Part shown: positions 9,050 through 17,678 of the stretch, one piece after another
Layout of the letters: every line of letters starts with the position of its first letter
Numbering within the stretch: the first letter of the stretch is position 1
Notes under the pieces: generated by a model
The model's database searches: none
What the model saw: only the letters and a program-made list of their open reading frames with translations
Told to the model about the DNA's origin: nothing
Assembly (NCBI RefSeq): GCF_000151665.1
Contig: NW_013171841.1
Location: forward strand, 1-29,948
Length of the DNA stretch: 29,948 nt
Reading direction: 5' to 3'
From: Blastocystis hominis
Lineage: Eukaryota; Sar; Bigyra; Opalinata; Blastocystidae
Translations under genes and position numbers: made by a program

Positions 9050-11695
9050 ATAAATTTTACAAAAAATTAGTACTTTTTAGCAATAAATATATACACAAAG
9101 CCTATTAAAGTAATTATCTCTTACTTTTTTTTTAGAAAATACGAAAAAAAGCTTCATACTTATATGTATTCAGTATTTATCTTTTATTGATTTAGCTACT
9201 AAGCAATACTTATTTAAAATAAATAACTTATATACCATTGATCAATCTAATTCGGTCCTCTCGTACTAGAATTATTATTTTCATCTTTTCTTTATTATAT
9301 GGCAGATAGGGACAAAACTGTCTCACGACGTTTTAAACCCAGCTCACGTACCACTTTAATTGGCGAACAGCCAAACCCTTAGAACCTTCTTCAGCTCTAG
9401 GATGTGATGAGCCGACGTCGAGGTGCCAAACAATTCCGTCGATATGAACTCTAGAGAATTATCAGCCTGTTACCCCCGGCGTACCTTTTATCCATTGATC
9501 GATAACCTTTCCACAAAGAATTACCGGGTCATTATGATCAACTTTCGTTTCTGTTTGATTTGTCAATCTTACAGTCAAGCAAATTTTAGCCATTATACAT
9601 AAATAATTATTACAACAATAATTATTAATTTACCTTTATATTTCTCCGTTACCTTTTAGGAGAAAACCACCCCAGTTAAACTACCATTCTTTTATATGTC
9701 TTTTAATCTTTCATAATTAAAGTTAGCTATTAATAATAAAACGAGTGGTATTTCACTATTGTTTAAAACTAAATTTAAACTCCCACTTATACTACACAAT
9801 TTTATAATAATAATCAATAAAAGATTGTAGTAAAGGTGCACGGGGTCTTTCCGTCTAACCATATATAATTCGCATCTTCACGAATATTTCAATTTCATAA
9901 AGTTCATAGTGGAGACAGTGGGGAAGTCGTTACACCATTCATGCACGTCAATAATTAGTTGACAAGGAATTTCGCTACCTTAGGACCATCAGAGTTATGG
10001 CCGCCGATTACTGTTACTTATATTAAAAAAAATTCTTTTTAAATTTTGCAATACAGTTCCTGGCAGGTGTCAGACCTTATACATCATCTTACGATTTAGC
10101 AAAGTCCTGTGTTTTTATTAAACAGTCGCTACCCCCTTTTATTTTAATTTTATTAATTCAAAATACATTAATAAAAACCTTTTCTTCCGAAGTTACAAGG
10201 TTAATTTGCCGAGTTCCTTCACTATGATTCTCTTTATCGTCTTAGTATACTCTACCCATTTACCTGTGTTGGTTTTTAGTACGGTTTTTTTCTTAAAATA
10301 TTTTTAATTTTATTATTTATAGTATTTATATAAAAAATAAAAGTCTTTTAAGAATAATACTCATCAAATAAAGTTTTCACTTTCTTCTTAGAGGCCGTAT
10401 TACTTAATTTTGTTTAACAATTATATATTAAAAACCTTAAACTTTCGACGATAATATTTAATTACCTATTTAATATTATTTATATTACTTATACCAGTAT
10501 TATCACTTCTGATACATTAATAAATTTTTCAATTTATCTTAAAGCATACAGAACGTTCTGTTACCATTTAAATCTATAATTTAAATTTGCTATTTCGGTA
10601 GATTTCTTCAAATCTCTCTACATCGTCAGAATTCTTAAATTAAACCAATGAGCTTTTACGCTTTCTTTAAAGAATGGCTGCTTCCGAACCTAACTCTTAG
10701 TTATTATCATTTAAAAACTCTTTTTTTATGAGAAAACAAATAATTTAAAGACCTTAATAAACAATCTGGGCTGTTTCCCTCTCGACTTACAACCTTAGCA
10801 TCATAAGTCCGATTATTAAAATATTTTTTAGTATTCGAAGTTTCCTTAAAATTGGTAAAGCTTTATGGGCAACCCTCTTTTATCGATATCTCTACCCCTA
10901 AAAAATAAATTTTAACACTTTACGTAAATAGATTTCACAGAAAACCAGCTATCTCCGAGTTTGATTAGCCTTTCACCCCTAATCACAAATCATCCCAGCC
11001 TTATGCAACAGGCACGAGTTCAGTCCTCAAAAATAAATTAATATTTTTTCAACTTGTTCATAATTAGATCACCCGGTTTCTGGTCTTATTTGTATAACTT
11101 AAAATATTCTATTCAAATTCGCTTTCACTAAGTCTACATTTTTCAATTTAAACTTGCTATATAAATAAACTTACTGGTCCATTATACAAAAGGTACATTG
11201 TCACTTTTTAAAAAAGCTCCAATTGTTAAAAGCATTAGATTTCAAGTTCTATTTCAATTTCGTAAATTCTATTTCACCTTTCCTTTACAGTACTAGTTCA
11301 CTATCGATTATTTATTATATTTAGGCTTAAAGGGTGGTTCCCTTGTATTCAAACAAAATTACACCTATTTCGTTTTACTCAATTATTAAAAATAATAAAT
11401 TGTATATACAGGAATTTATAACCTTCTTTGTATTTATATACTCTTTAATATTTTTTTAATAACCCAAATCCGCATTCGCTCGCCACTACTAACGGAATTT
11501 CGTTTGATATTTTATCTTTAGTTACTTAGATGTTTCAGTTCACTAAATTTTACATATTCATTCAGAAAAAGTTTTCTTCTAAGGAAATTTATAAATCACA
11601 ATTTTTAATTCATTATAAATTTTCGATAAATAACGTCCTCCTAATTAATAAATATCTAGGTATCCATCTAATGCTCTTTTATATATTTATAAAAA
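9050..11695 (-). rRNA. rnl: Large subunit ribosomal RNA
   Basis: Bacterial-type 23S-like rRNA on the minus strand, about 2.65 kb. Landmarks (given on the plus strand as complements): the sarcin-ricin loop AGTACGAGAGGACCG at 9253-9267, the peptidyl transferase region GGCTGATAAT with flanks near 9459-9480, the conserved GGCCGCC block of domain IV near 9995-10005, and the 5' GGATACC motif at 11659-11665. GTACTAAT near 9064-9071 marks the 3' end. No intron is evident: conserved blocks follow each other in order. Domain loops are A+T-rich and shortened compared with E. coli (2,904 nt). The ends are estimated from the flanking tRNAs and motifs, within about 10-15 bases. Confidence 0.97.
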
Positions 11696-11699
11696 AAAA

Positions 11700-11766
11700 T
11701 TTCAAAGTTAGGAATCGAACCTAAATAACAAATTCATGAGACTTGATTAGTAACCATACCTTTGAA
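11700..11766 (-). tRNA. trnM: tRNA-Met (anticodon CAT) with a reduced D arm
   Basis: The acceptor stem TTCAAAG/CTTTGAA is perfect, the anticodon stem CAAGT/ATTTG has loop CTCATGA, and the T arm TTAGG-TTCGATT-CCTAA is perfect. At 67 nt it is the shortest tRNA of the window: only 14 bases separate acceptor and anticodon stems, where the others have about 18-19, so the D arm can form at best a 3-bp stem. It sits between the SSU and LSU rRNAs and so is placed to separate them by tRNA processing. It is one of three CAT tRNAs; which charge Met and which might be tRNA-Ile with a modified C cannot be told from sequence alone. Confidence 0.88.
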
Positions 11767-11821
11767 CTCTTTTATACAGAATTTTTTTACAAATTAAAAA
11801 TTTTAATTAATTATAAAATAT

Positions 11822-12507
11822 ATAATTCCAACCGCATGTTCCCATACGGTTACCTTGTTACGACTTCATTAAAATTATAAATTTTAATCTAATAAAATCT
11901 ACCTAAAATAAAATTTTGTAAAAATATATTTTACAAAAATATATATATAAATAAACAGTATTTTAACTAAAACTTACTTCTTTAATGTGACGGGCGGTGT
12001 GTACAGAGCTTATAAACAAATAAAATTAAAAATTTAATTTTATTTAACAATTCACCGTAACATACTGATTTACGATTACTTACGATTCCAGCTTCATATA
12101 GATGAGTTTCAATCTATAATCTGTATTACATTTTCTTTTGAAGATTTGCTCCTATTTTCATAATTGCGTCTTTTTGTAGAAAATATTGTAGCACATGTGT
12201 AGCCCAATTTATAAGGGTCATAACGATCTATCTTCATCCTTTGCATATTTTTTGAATAAATTATATTCAAATTTATTTTAAGAGTACTTATTTAATGATT
12301 AAAAATTAACAAGAATTAACCTTTAATACTTTTAAATAATAGCAACTTAAAGCAAGGGTTAAACTTATATCTTAACTTCAAAATAAAAGCTGACGACGAC
12401 CATGCAACACCTGTTTTATAATAAAAAAAATTATAAACTGTCAAAAATTGGTAAGATTCCACGCGGACTATCGGATTAAACCACATGCTCCACCGTACGT
12501 ATAAGCT

Positions 12508-12539
<32 letters not shown>

Positions 12540-13488
12540 TTTTACTCCCCAGGCGAAATATTTAACGTGTTAACTTTTTATATTAAATGAAAATATTCAT
12601 TAAAAATTAATATAATTTTTTACAAAAAATATTATAAAAAATCTATATATAATTTAAAAAATAAATATAATTTATTAATATTTAATATTCATTGTTTATA
12701 GTATGGACTACCAGGGTACCTAATCCTGTTTGCTACCCATACTTTCGTCTATCAATGTCAGTATTTTAATAGATTATTGTTTTCACTAAATGGCATTCTT
12801 CCTAATATAAACGGTTGTCGCACCTCCTTTAGAAATTCTATAATCCTTTAATATACTCAAATTTTTTAATATTAAAAAAATATTAGAGTTAAGCTCTAAT
12901 TTTTAATTTTTAATTGAAAAAATCATCTTAAGACTCTTTACGCCCAGTAAAGACGAATAATGCTCGTTCCCTCTGTATTACCGCGGCTGCTGGCACAGAG
13001 TTTGCCAGAACTATTCCTTTGACAAATCATTATTTCATCAAATTATAAGTTTTACAACGATAAAGCCTTCATCACTTATGTAGTATTGCTGGATCAAACT
13101 TTCGTTTATTGTCCAATATTCCCCACTGCTGACTCATAAAGAGTTCGGGCTTTATTTCAATCCCGATGTGGTTGATCATTCTCACAAACCAACTAAAAAT
13201 CTTTGGCTTGGTAAGCTTTTACCTTACCAACTACCTAATCTTATATAAATAAATATCTAAAAACGAAAAAAATAAAAAAAATTATTTTTTTCTTTTGAAT
13301 ATTATTGATTAAATAAAATTTTTACAACAATTTTTAGGTAATTTATTTATAATTTACTCACCTTTACGCTATAAATATTTATAAAATATTTAATCATAAA
13401 TATTAAATAAATATCTATTAAACTTGCATGTGTTAAAGCATACTACTAGCATTCATTCGGAGCTAGGATCAAACTCTTAAGAATTTAA
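11822..13488 (-). rRNA. rns: Small subunit ribosomal RNA
   Basis: Bacterial-type 16S-like rRNA on the minus strand, about 1.67 kb. Landmarks: the 5' AGAGTTTGATC motif near 13469-13479, the 530 loop GTGCCAGCAGCCGCGGTAAT at 12977-12996, the 900-region AAACTCAAAGGAATTGACGG inside 12505-12528, and GTACACACCGCCCGTCA at 11988-12004. The 3' end reads GTAACAAGGTAACCG...GGTTGGAAT and then turns into A+T sequence: the anti-Shine-Dalgarno CCTCC of bacterial 16S is absent. A+T-rich insertions enlarge several variable regions (for example around 12590-12690 and 13250-13420). The ends are estimates within about 10 bases. Confidence 0.97.
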
Positions 13489-13571
13489 GTTATATAAACT
13501 ATATATAACTTCATTAATAATAAAATCTCTTTTAAACTATATTAATATGAAATAAATATTTTCATATTAAA
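13489..13571. other. Spacer SSU rRNA / nad6 with two inverted repeats
   Basis: This 83-bp A+T spacer lies upstream of the SSU rRNA and downstream of nad6 (both minus strand). It holds a 9-bp inverted repeat AGTTATATA/TATATAACT (about 13488-13510) and a 10-bp stem TAATATGAAA/TTTCATATTA with a 7-base loop at 13543-13569, which ends 2 bases from the nad6 stop. The second may be an end-processing signal or terminator for nad6, and the first contains TTATATATAG on the minus strand, like the motifs before rps13 and nad2, so a promoter for the rRNAs is possible. Functions are inferred. Confidence 0.4.
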
Positions 13572-14159
13572 TTAATGTACTAAAAATACAGCATTAGATA
13601 CATCACGAGAAATTTGTTGATAAACTAATTGATATCTACGTATTACTCTAGTAGATTCTTTACTTAATAAGATAGCACTTATCATACCTATTAATAATAC
13701 GAAACCTGCTAATATAAAATAAAAATAATAATTTGTAAAAATAACTTGACCTAACATTTTAATATTATCAACATAATATAATTTAGAGAACCAATCATTA
13801 TATACTAAATCATTATTTAAGAAAACATTGAAAATATCAGCATTTAATAATACATTATAAACAATTAAACAACAAATTATAATATTAATAAAAGATATAA
13901 ATTTAGTTGTATTTTTTTCATTTATTTTAATTTTTAACATCATAACTACGAATAAAAATAAAATAGTAATTGCACCAATATAAATTAAAATAAACATTAA
14001 AGCTAAATAATCAATATTTAACAAAAATAAAATACACATAGAACTAAAAAAAGCTAATATTAAAAATAATACTGCATAAACAGCATTATTTACAGATATT
14101 GTCATAAAAACAGAAATTATAATTATACTTGCAAAAATATTAAAATATAAATTTGACAT
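13572..14159 (-). CDS. nad6: NADH dehydrogenase subunit 6
   Basis: Small membrane subunit of complex I (NuoJ family). It has 195 residues and about five transmembrane helices. The third helix has the conserved stretch LALMFILIYIGAITILFLFV (52-71), the region where the family forms a pi-bulge linked to coupling. The start at 14159 is followed at once by hydrophobic sequence. It lies between trnP and the SSU rRNA. Confidence 0.95.
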   Translation of the reverse strand: MSNLYFNIFASIIIISVFMTISVNNAVYAVLFLILAFFSSMCILFLLNIDYLALMFILIYIGAITILFLFVVMMLKIKINEKNTTKFISFINIIICCLIVYNVLLNADIFNVFLNNDLVYNDWFSKLYYVDNIKMLGQVIFTNYYFYFILAGFVLLIGMISAILLSKESTRVIRRYQLVYQQISRDVSNAVFLVH

Positions 14160-14180
14160 GTGTAACTAATTTTTATAAAA

Positions 14181-14253
14181 TCAGAAAGGTATGAATCGAA
14201 CATACTACATTTGTACCCAAAACAAAGACGTTAACCATTTACGTTACATTCTG
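14181..14253 (-). tRNA. trnP: tRNA-Pro (anticodon TGG)
   Basis: Cloverleaf with D stem ACGT/ACGT, anticodon stem TTTGT/ACAAA around loop TTTGGGT, and T arm GTATG-TTCGATT-CATAC. The acceptor CAGAATG/CTTTCTG has one T-T mismatch at the sixth pair. The anticodon TGG can read all four Pro codons by U34 wobble. Confidence 0.93.
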
Positions 14254-14273
14254 TAATAAAAATATTTATAAAT

Positions 14274-14345
14274 TAATGAGAATAGGATTCGAACCTATGT
14301 TTTATAGATTATGATTCTACTGTTATACCACTTAACTATCTCACT
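14274..14345 (-). tRNA. trnM: tRNA with anticodon CAT (Met, or Ile reading AUA)
   Basis: Acceptor AGTGAGA/TCTCATT (one G-T pair), D stem GTTA/TAAC, anticodon stem GTAGA/TCTAT with loop ATCATAA, and T arm ATAGG-TTCGAAT-CCTAT. One of three CAT tRNAs. Because ATA codons are frequent here and the only Ile tRNA has anticodon GAT, one of the three is likely to be a tRNA-Ile with lysidine at C34; the sequence does not say which. Confidence 0.92.
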
Positions 14346-14353
14346 TTTATTAT

Positions 14354-14713
14354 TTATTCCCATTCAAGGGCACCTTTTTTATATTCATAAACAAAACCTA
14401 AGGTTAAAATAATTAAAAAAACAACCATAGCAAAATAACCTACAAAAGAAATTGCAGATAATGAAACTGCCCAAGGATATAAAAAAGAAATTTCTAAATC
14501 AAACATTAAAAATAAAATAGCAACTAAATAAAAATGAATTTCAAAAGTATTACGAGCATCTTCGAATGGAGTAAAACCACATTCATAAGCAGACAATTTG
14601 TTAGAATCGTTAGCACGTATACCAAAAATATAGGAAATTAAGAATGCAATATAAGAAACTACAATTGCACAAATAAAATAAACTAATAAAGCATATAAAT
14701 CATTAAAAAACAT
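14354..14713 (-). CDS. nad3: NADH dehydrogenase subunit 3
   Basis: Small membrane subunit of complex I (NuoA family) with three transmembrane helices. It has 119 residues, normal. The first loop holds [12 protein letters not shown] (43-54) with Cys45, the cysteine known from mammals to be exposed in the resting (deactive) enzyme, and helix 2 holds [11 protein letters not shown] (71-81) with the conserved acidic pair. It lies between trnD and a trnM with 8 bases on the latter side. Confidence 0.97.
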   Translation of the reverse strand: MFFNDLYALLVYFICAIVVSYIAFLISYIFGIRANDSNKLSAYECGFTPFEDARNTFEIHFYLVAILFLMFDLEISFLYPWAVSLSAISFVGYFAMVVFLIILTLGFVYEYKKGALEWE

Positions 14714-14735
14714 TTTGAATTTATATATCTAAAAA

Positions 14736-14809
14736 CGGAATAAGCAGGATTCGAACCCACATCTGCTAGAGTGACAACCTAGTATTTTAACCATTAAAAC
14801 TATTACTCC
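14736..14809 (-). tRNA. trnD: tRNA-Asp (anticodon GTC)
   Basis: Acceptor GGAGTAA/TTATTCC, anticodon stem CTAGG/TCTAG with loop TTGTCAC, T loop TTCGAAT, and discriminator G, the usual Asp identity base. Confidence 0.95.
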
Positions 14810-14827
14810 AAATATATTTTATATATA

Positions 14828-14901
14828 TAGGTTTAATAGGACTCGAACCTATAACTTCACAGTTATGAGCAGCACATTCTAACCAATTGAATTATAAACC
14901 T
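14828..14901 (-). tRNA. trnM: tRNA with anticodon CAT (Met type)
   Basis: Perfect acceptor AGGTTTA/TAAACCT, D stem ATTC/GAAT, T arm ATAGG-TTCGAGT-CCTAT. The anticodon stem TGCTG/CTGTG has one T-T mismatch around loop CTCATAA. This loop is the common form of initiator and elongator Met tRNAs. The GGG/CCC anticodon-stem pairs of bacterial initiators are missing in all three CAT tRNAs, so the initiator cannot be named. Confidence 0.92.
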
Positions 14902-14909
14902 AATTTTTA

Positions 14910-14990
14910 TGTTTATTACAAGACTTGAACTTGTACTCCAAAGGAAATAGATTTTAAGTCTATCGTGTCTACCATTTCCACCAAATAAAC
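14910..14990 (-). tRNA. trnL: tRNA-Leu (anticodon TAA), class II
   Basis: Perfect acceptor GTTTATT/AATAAAC, anticodon loop CTTAAAA in stem GATAGA/TCTATT, a long extra arm, and T arm ACAAG-TTCAAGT-CTTGT. It reads TTA and TTG, and TTA is by far the main Leu codon. No tRNA for CTN Leu codons is present, though a few such codons occur. Confidence 0.95.
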
Positions 14991-15140
14991 AAATATATTA
15001 TAAATATAAAAATCTAAATTAATTATGATTCTCAATTTTATTGATATTTTTAATTATTTTTATAATTTTAAACAATTCGATTTTTTTTTCAAAGAGCGAG
15101 TTATATATTATATTTAATAGATTTAATATTTATAATATAA
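14991..15140. other. 150-bp non-coding spacer trnL / trnN with hairpin
   Basis: No gene can be supported here. The right part (15098-15143) is an inverted repeat whose arms begin with nine perfect pairs (GAGTTATAT against ATATAACTC) and continue with imperfect A-T pairing; it reaches the last bases of trnN. In the middle are a run of nine T and the only G+C-rich island, AAAGAGCGAG (15091-15100). It is the second longest gene-free stretch of this very compact genome, which suggests that some of it is kept for a reason, such as RNA processing or a small RNA. Confidence 0.4.
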
Positions 15141-15213
15141 CTCTCTAAATAGGACTCGAACCTATAACAACATGATTAACAGTCATGTGTTCTAACCCTT
15201 GAACTATTAGAGA
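15141..15213 (-). tRNA. trnN: tRNA-Asn (anticodon GTT), overlapping the rps12 frame
   Basis: Perfect acceptor TCTCTAA/TTAGAGA, D stem GTTC/GAAC, anticodon stem CATGA/TCATG with loop CTGTTAA, T arm ATAGG-TTCGAGT-CCTAT, discriminator G. The gene begins exactly at a codon boundary of rps12, and the rps12 frame stays open through it until a TAG inside the acceptor 3' strand. Confidence 0.96.
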
Positions 15214-15585
15214 TTTTTTTCTTTTTGTACCAAATTTAGAACGAGAGTTTTTTTGAGTTGATACACCACTACAATCATAAACTCCACGTATTATTTTATA
15301 ATGTACACCTGGTAAATCTTTACGTTTACCTCCTTGAACTAATACAAAAGAATGTTCTTGTAAATTATGTCCAATACCAGGTATATAACTTGTAATTACA
15401 TATTGATTTCTAAGTTTTACTTTAGCTACTTTTCTACGAGCTGAATTTGGTTTTTTAGGATTTTTTATAAAAACACTTAAACATATACCTTTTTTTTGTG
15501 GATTTTTGCATAATGCTGACATTTTATTCAAATTATTTTTATTATTTTTTAATCTATAATTTAAAACTTGATTTAAAGTAGCCAT
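15145..15585 (-). CDS. rps12: Ribosomal protein S12, frame open into trnN
   Basis: Decoding-centre protein of the small subunit. [17 protein letters not shown] (42-58) and [19 protein letters not shown] (68-86) are the family signatures (KKPNSA.RK, [12 protein letters not shown].VLirGG), then [14 protein letters not shown]. The normal S12 sequence ends at residue 124 (..SKFGTKRKK), exactly the length of E. coli S12, and exactly there trnN begins. No stop precedes the tRNA: the frame adds 22 residues coded by the tRNA and ends with TAG at 15145-15147. The start at 15585 opens the usual N-terminal MATLNQ. If trnN is cut out, the mRNA ends in AAAAAA without a stop. The true C-terminus is therefore uncertain (124 or 146 residues). 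Confidence 0.95.
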   Translation of the reverse strand: MATLNQVLNYRLKNNKNNLNKMSALCKNPQKKGICLSVFIKNPKKPNSARRKVAKVKLRNQYVITSYIPGIGHNLQEHSFVLVQGGKRKDLPGVHYKIIRGVYDCSGVSTQKNSRSKFGTKRKKSLIVQGLEHMTVNHVVIGSSPI

Positions 15586-15619
15586 TTTTTATATTAAGTT
15601 TATTTTTAATTTTCAAAAT

Positions 15620-15690
15620 CAAGAGAAAAGGGACTCGAACCCTTAAATTTGGTTTTGGAGACCAACATTTTACCTTTAAATTATACTCTT
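15620..15690 (-). tRNA. trnW: tRNA-Trp (anticodon CCA)
   Basis: Anticodon stem TTGGT/ACCAA with loop CTCCAAA, T arm AAGGG-TTCGAGT-CCCTT, D stem ATTT/AAAT, discriminator G. The acceptor AAGAGTA/TTCTCTT has a T-T mismatch at the sixth pair, the same place as in trnP. The CCA anticodon reads only TGG, in agreement with UGA being a stop here. Confidence 0.95.
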
Positions 15691-15698
15691 AGTTTATT

Positions 15699-16166
15699 TT
15701 ATTGCCATTTATAATTTATATTATTTTTTAATTTTAAAAAATTAATGTTTTGTAATTTATAAGAATTATAAGTATTACTAGTTTTAAATAATGACATTAA
15801 AATTTCTTGACTTAAATTATAACTTAAACTATTTAATTTATTTTTTTTAGATTTTAAAGTTGATTGTTTTAAAATAGTTAAAATTGCTTTAACTTTTTTT
15901 TTTAAAGGTAAAAATAAAATATGTTGTTTTAATTTTCTAAAAAAAATAATTTTTTCAATATAAAATAAAGGTTCAATGATTTCAAAAATACTTTTAATAA
16001 TTTTAATATTATTTTTATTATTTTTATGTAAAAAATACATAACATTATCAAAAATACTGAATGAATTATATTTTTTACCATCAATCAAAAATTGATTAAT
16101 AAATTTATTATGTATTTTTTTAAAATTCATACTATATGTATATTTAGGATTATTTATTTTTCTCAT
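15699..16166 (-). CDS. rps7: Ribosomal protein S7
   Basis: Primary rRNA binder of the small-subunit head, near the E site. It has 155 residues, like bacterial S7. INQFLIDGKKYNSFSIFDNV (23-42) matches the N-terminal 'n.lM.dGKK..A..i.y' motif; FEIIEPLFYI and FLPLKKKVKAILTILKQS match the 'P.vevr...yqVP' region and following helix; the C-terminus NINYKW keeps the final aromatic-basic ending. It is strongly diverged and Lys/Asn/Leu-rich. rps7 precedes rps12 here, the reverse of the bacterial str operon. Confidence 0.9.
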   Translation of the reverse strand: MRKINNPKYTYSMNFKKIHNKFINQFLIDGKKYNSFSIFDNVMYFLHKNNKNNIKIIKSIFEIIEPLFYIEKIIFFRKLKQHILFLPLKKKVKAILTILKQSTLKSKKNKLNSLSYNLSQEILMSLFKTSNTYNSYKLQNINFLKLKNNINYKWQ

Positions 16167-16191
16167 ATTTTATATATTTTTATTAATTGAA

Positions 16192-16263
16192 CATCTCTTG
16201 CAAGAATCGAACTTGCTCCAATACCGTGAAAGGGTAATGTCCTAACCAGTAGACTAAAAAGAT
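16192..16263 (-). tRNA. trnE: tRNA-Glu (anticodon TTC)
   Basis: Acceptor ATCTTTT/AAGAGAT (one G-T), D stem GTCT/GGAC, anticodon loop CTTTCAC in stem TTACC/GGTAT (outer pair T-T), T arm GCAAG-TTCGATT-CTTGC, discriminator G. Confidence 0.94.
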
Positions 16264-16269
16264 TTATAA

Positions 16270-16342
16270 TGTCTCGAAATGGAATTGAACCACTACATAA
16301 GGTTTTTCAGACCTTCACTCTAACCATTTGAGTTATCGAAAC
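16270..16342 (-). tRNA. trnF: tRNA-Phe (anticodon GAA)
   Basis: Acceptor GTTTCGA/TCGAGAC, D stem ACTC/GAGT, anticodon stem AAGGT/ACCTT with loop CTGAAAA, T arm AGTGG-TTCAATT-CCATT, discriminator A. Confidence 0.95.
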
Positions 16343-16383
16343 TTAATAAAATATTATTTATATATTTAAATAATATTTTACTT

Positions 16384-16689
16384 TTAGTACATATATAATA
16401 AATTAAAGTTATCAATTAAAATATTACCTCTAACTCTATAAGAAACTAATAATAAAGATAAACCTATAGAAGTTTCAGCAGCTGCAATTGTTAAAATAAA
16501 TATAGTAAAAATTTGACCTATAATATCATCTAAATATATAGAGAATACAATAAACATAATATTTACAGATAATAACATTAATTCAATTGCAATCAAAATA
16601 ATTAAAATACTTTTTTTATTAAAAATTAAACCAAAAAAACTAATCATAAAAATAATGACAGAAATTAAAAGATATTTAATTAAAAACAT
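16384..16689 (-). CDS. nad4L: NADH dehydrogenase subunit 4L
   Basis: Small membrane subunit of complex I (NuoK family), three transmembrane helices, 101 residues. The two membrane-buried Glu of the E-channel are in their exact family positions: Glu36 in LIAIELMLLSVN and Glu72 in IAAAETSIGLSL. Its start overlaps the end of nad1 by 10 bases, so the two are surely co-transcribed. Confidence 0.97.
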   Translation of the reverse strand: MFLIKYLLISVIIFMISFFGLIFNKKSILIILIAIELMLLSVNIMFIVFSIYLDDIIGQIFTIFILTIAAAETSIGLSLLLVSYRVRGNILIDNFNLLYMY

Positions 16690-17666
16690 AATGTATTAGG
16701 TAAACAATTAAATGTAATTAAAAGGCCAGCTATAAATATAAACCAACCAAAGCATAAAGGCAATAAAGATTTCCAACCAATTCTCATTAATTGATCATAA
16801 CGGAATCTAACATAAGCACCACGAACTATTACATAGAAAGAAATAAAAACACAAATTTTTAAACTTAACCATATAACACCTGGAATAAAAGTTAAATTAA
16901 ATAAAGGTAACCAACCACCACAGAATAAAATACTAATAACAGTACTCATTACGATAATATTACCATATTCACCTATAAAGAATAAAGCAAAACCCATAGC
17001 AGAATATTCAGTATTAAAACCAGAAACTAATTCACCTTCTGCTTCAGGTAAATCAAAAGGATGTCTGTTACATTCAGCTAATAATGCAATTAAAAAAATA
17101 ATAAATAATGGGAATAATGGAATACAGAACCAAATATATTTTTGAGCTAATATTATTTTAGTAAAATTTAAAGAACCTGTACATAAAAATATTATTGCAA
17201 AAATAGTACCAATAGATAATTCATAAGATATCATTTGCGCAGCAGAACGCATAGAACCCATAAAAGGATATTTAGTATTACTTGCCCAACCAGAAATAAT
17301 AATACCATAAATAGCTACAGAAGAAATAGCATAAAAATATAAAACACCTACATTAAAATCAGTATAAGTTATACCTTTTGATAATGGTAAAATTGCCCAA
17401 TACATCATAGTACCTACAAAAGTAATAACTGGAGCTAATATAAATAAAAAAGTATTAACATTAGTAGGTAAAATAATTTCTTTTAACATTAATTTTAAAC
17501 CATCAGCTAAAGGTTGTAAAAAACCAGAAACACCAACTACATTTGGACCTTTTCTACGTTGAATACTACCTAAAATTTCACGTTCAACTAATGTCATATA
17601 AGCAACACCTATAAGAACAGGTAAGATTATAAATAAATATTCAATAATTAAAATTAAAGTTTTCAT
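16680..17666 (-). CDS. nad1: NADH dehydrogenase subunit 1
   Basis: Membrane subunit of complex I (NuoH family) that forms the quinone entry chamber and links it to the proton channels. It has 328 residues, normal. LVEREILGSIQRRKGPNVVG (26-45) is the family signature, and ECNRHPFDLPEAEGELVSGF with the following EYSAMGFALFFIGEY carries the conserved acidic loop facing the quinone cavity. Its start is 12 bases after the nad11 stop. Confidence 0.98.
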   Translation of the reverse strand: MKTLILIIEYLFIILPVLIGVAYMTLVEREILGSIQRRKGPNVVGVSGFLQPLADGLKLMLKEIILPTNVNTFLFILAPVITFVGTMMYWAILPLSKGITYTDFNVGVLYFYAISSVAIYGIIISGWASNTKYPFMGSMRSAAQMISYELSIGTIFAIIFLCTGSLNFTKIILAQKYIWFCIPLFPLFIIFLIALLAECNRHPFDLPEAEGELVSGFNTEYSAMGFALFFIGEYGNIIVMSTVISILFCGGWLPLFNLTFIPGVIWLSLKICVFISFYVIVRGAYVRFRYDQLMRIGWKSLLPLCFGWFIFIAGLLITFNCLPNTLCF

Positions 17667-17678
17667 TTATAAAAATAA

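Noticed and set aside
11530-11724. Plus-strand ORF of 64 codons
   Set aside because: It is antisense to the 5' end of the LSU rRNA and the neighbouring trnM; no protein features.
12316-12531. Minus-strand ORF of 71 codons
   Set aside because: It lies within the SSU rRNA, over the conserved 900 region; its composition follows the rRNA.
14991-15140. 5S rRNA or tmRNA in the trnL/trnN spacer
   Set aside because: The fragment TCGAATTGTTTAA recalls the 5S loop region and plus-strand TTCGATT recalls a T loop, but no closing helix I or acceptor stem could be paired with either.
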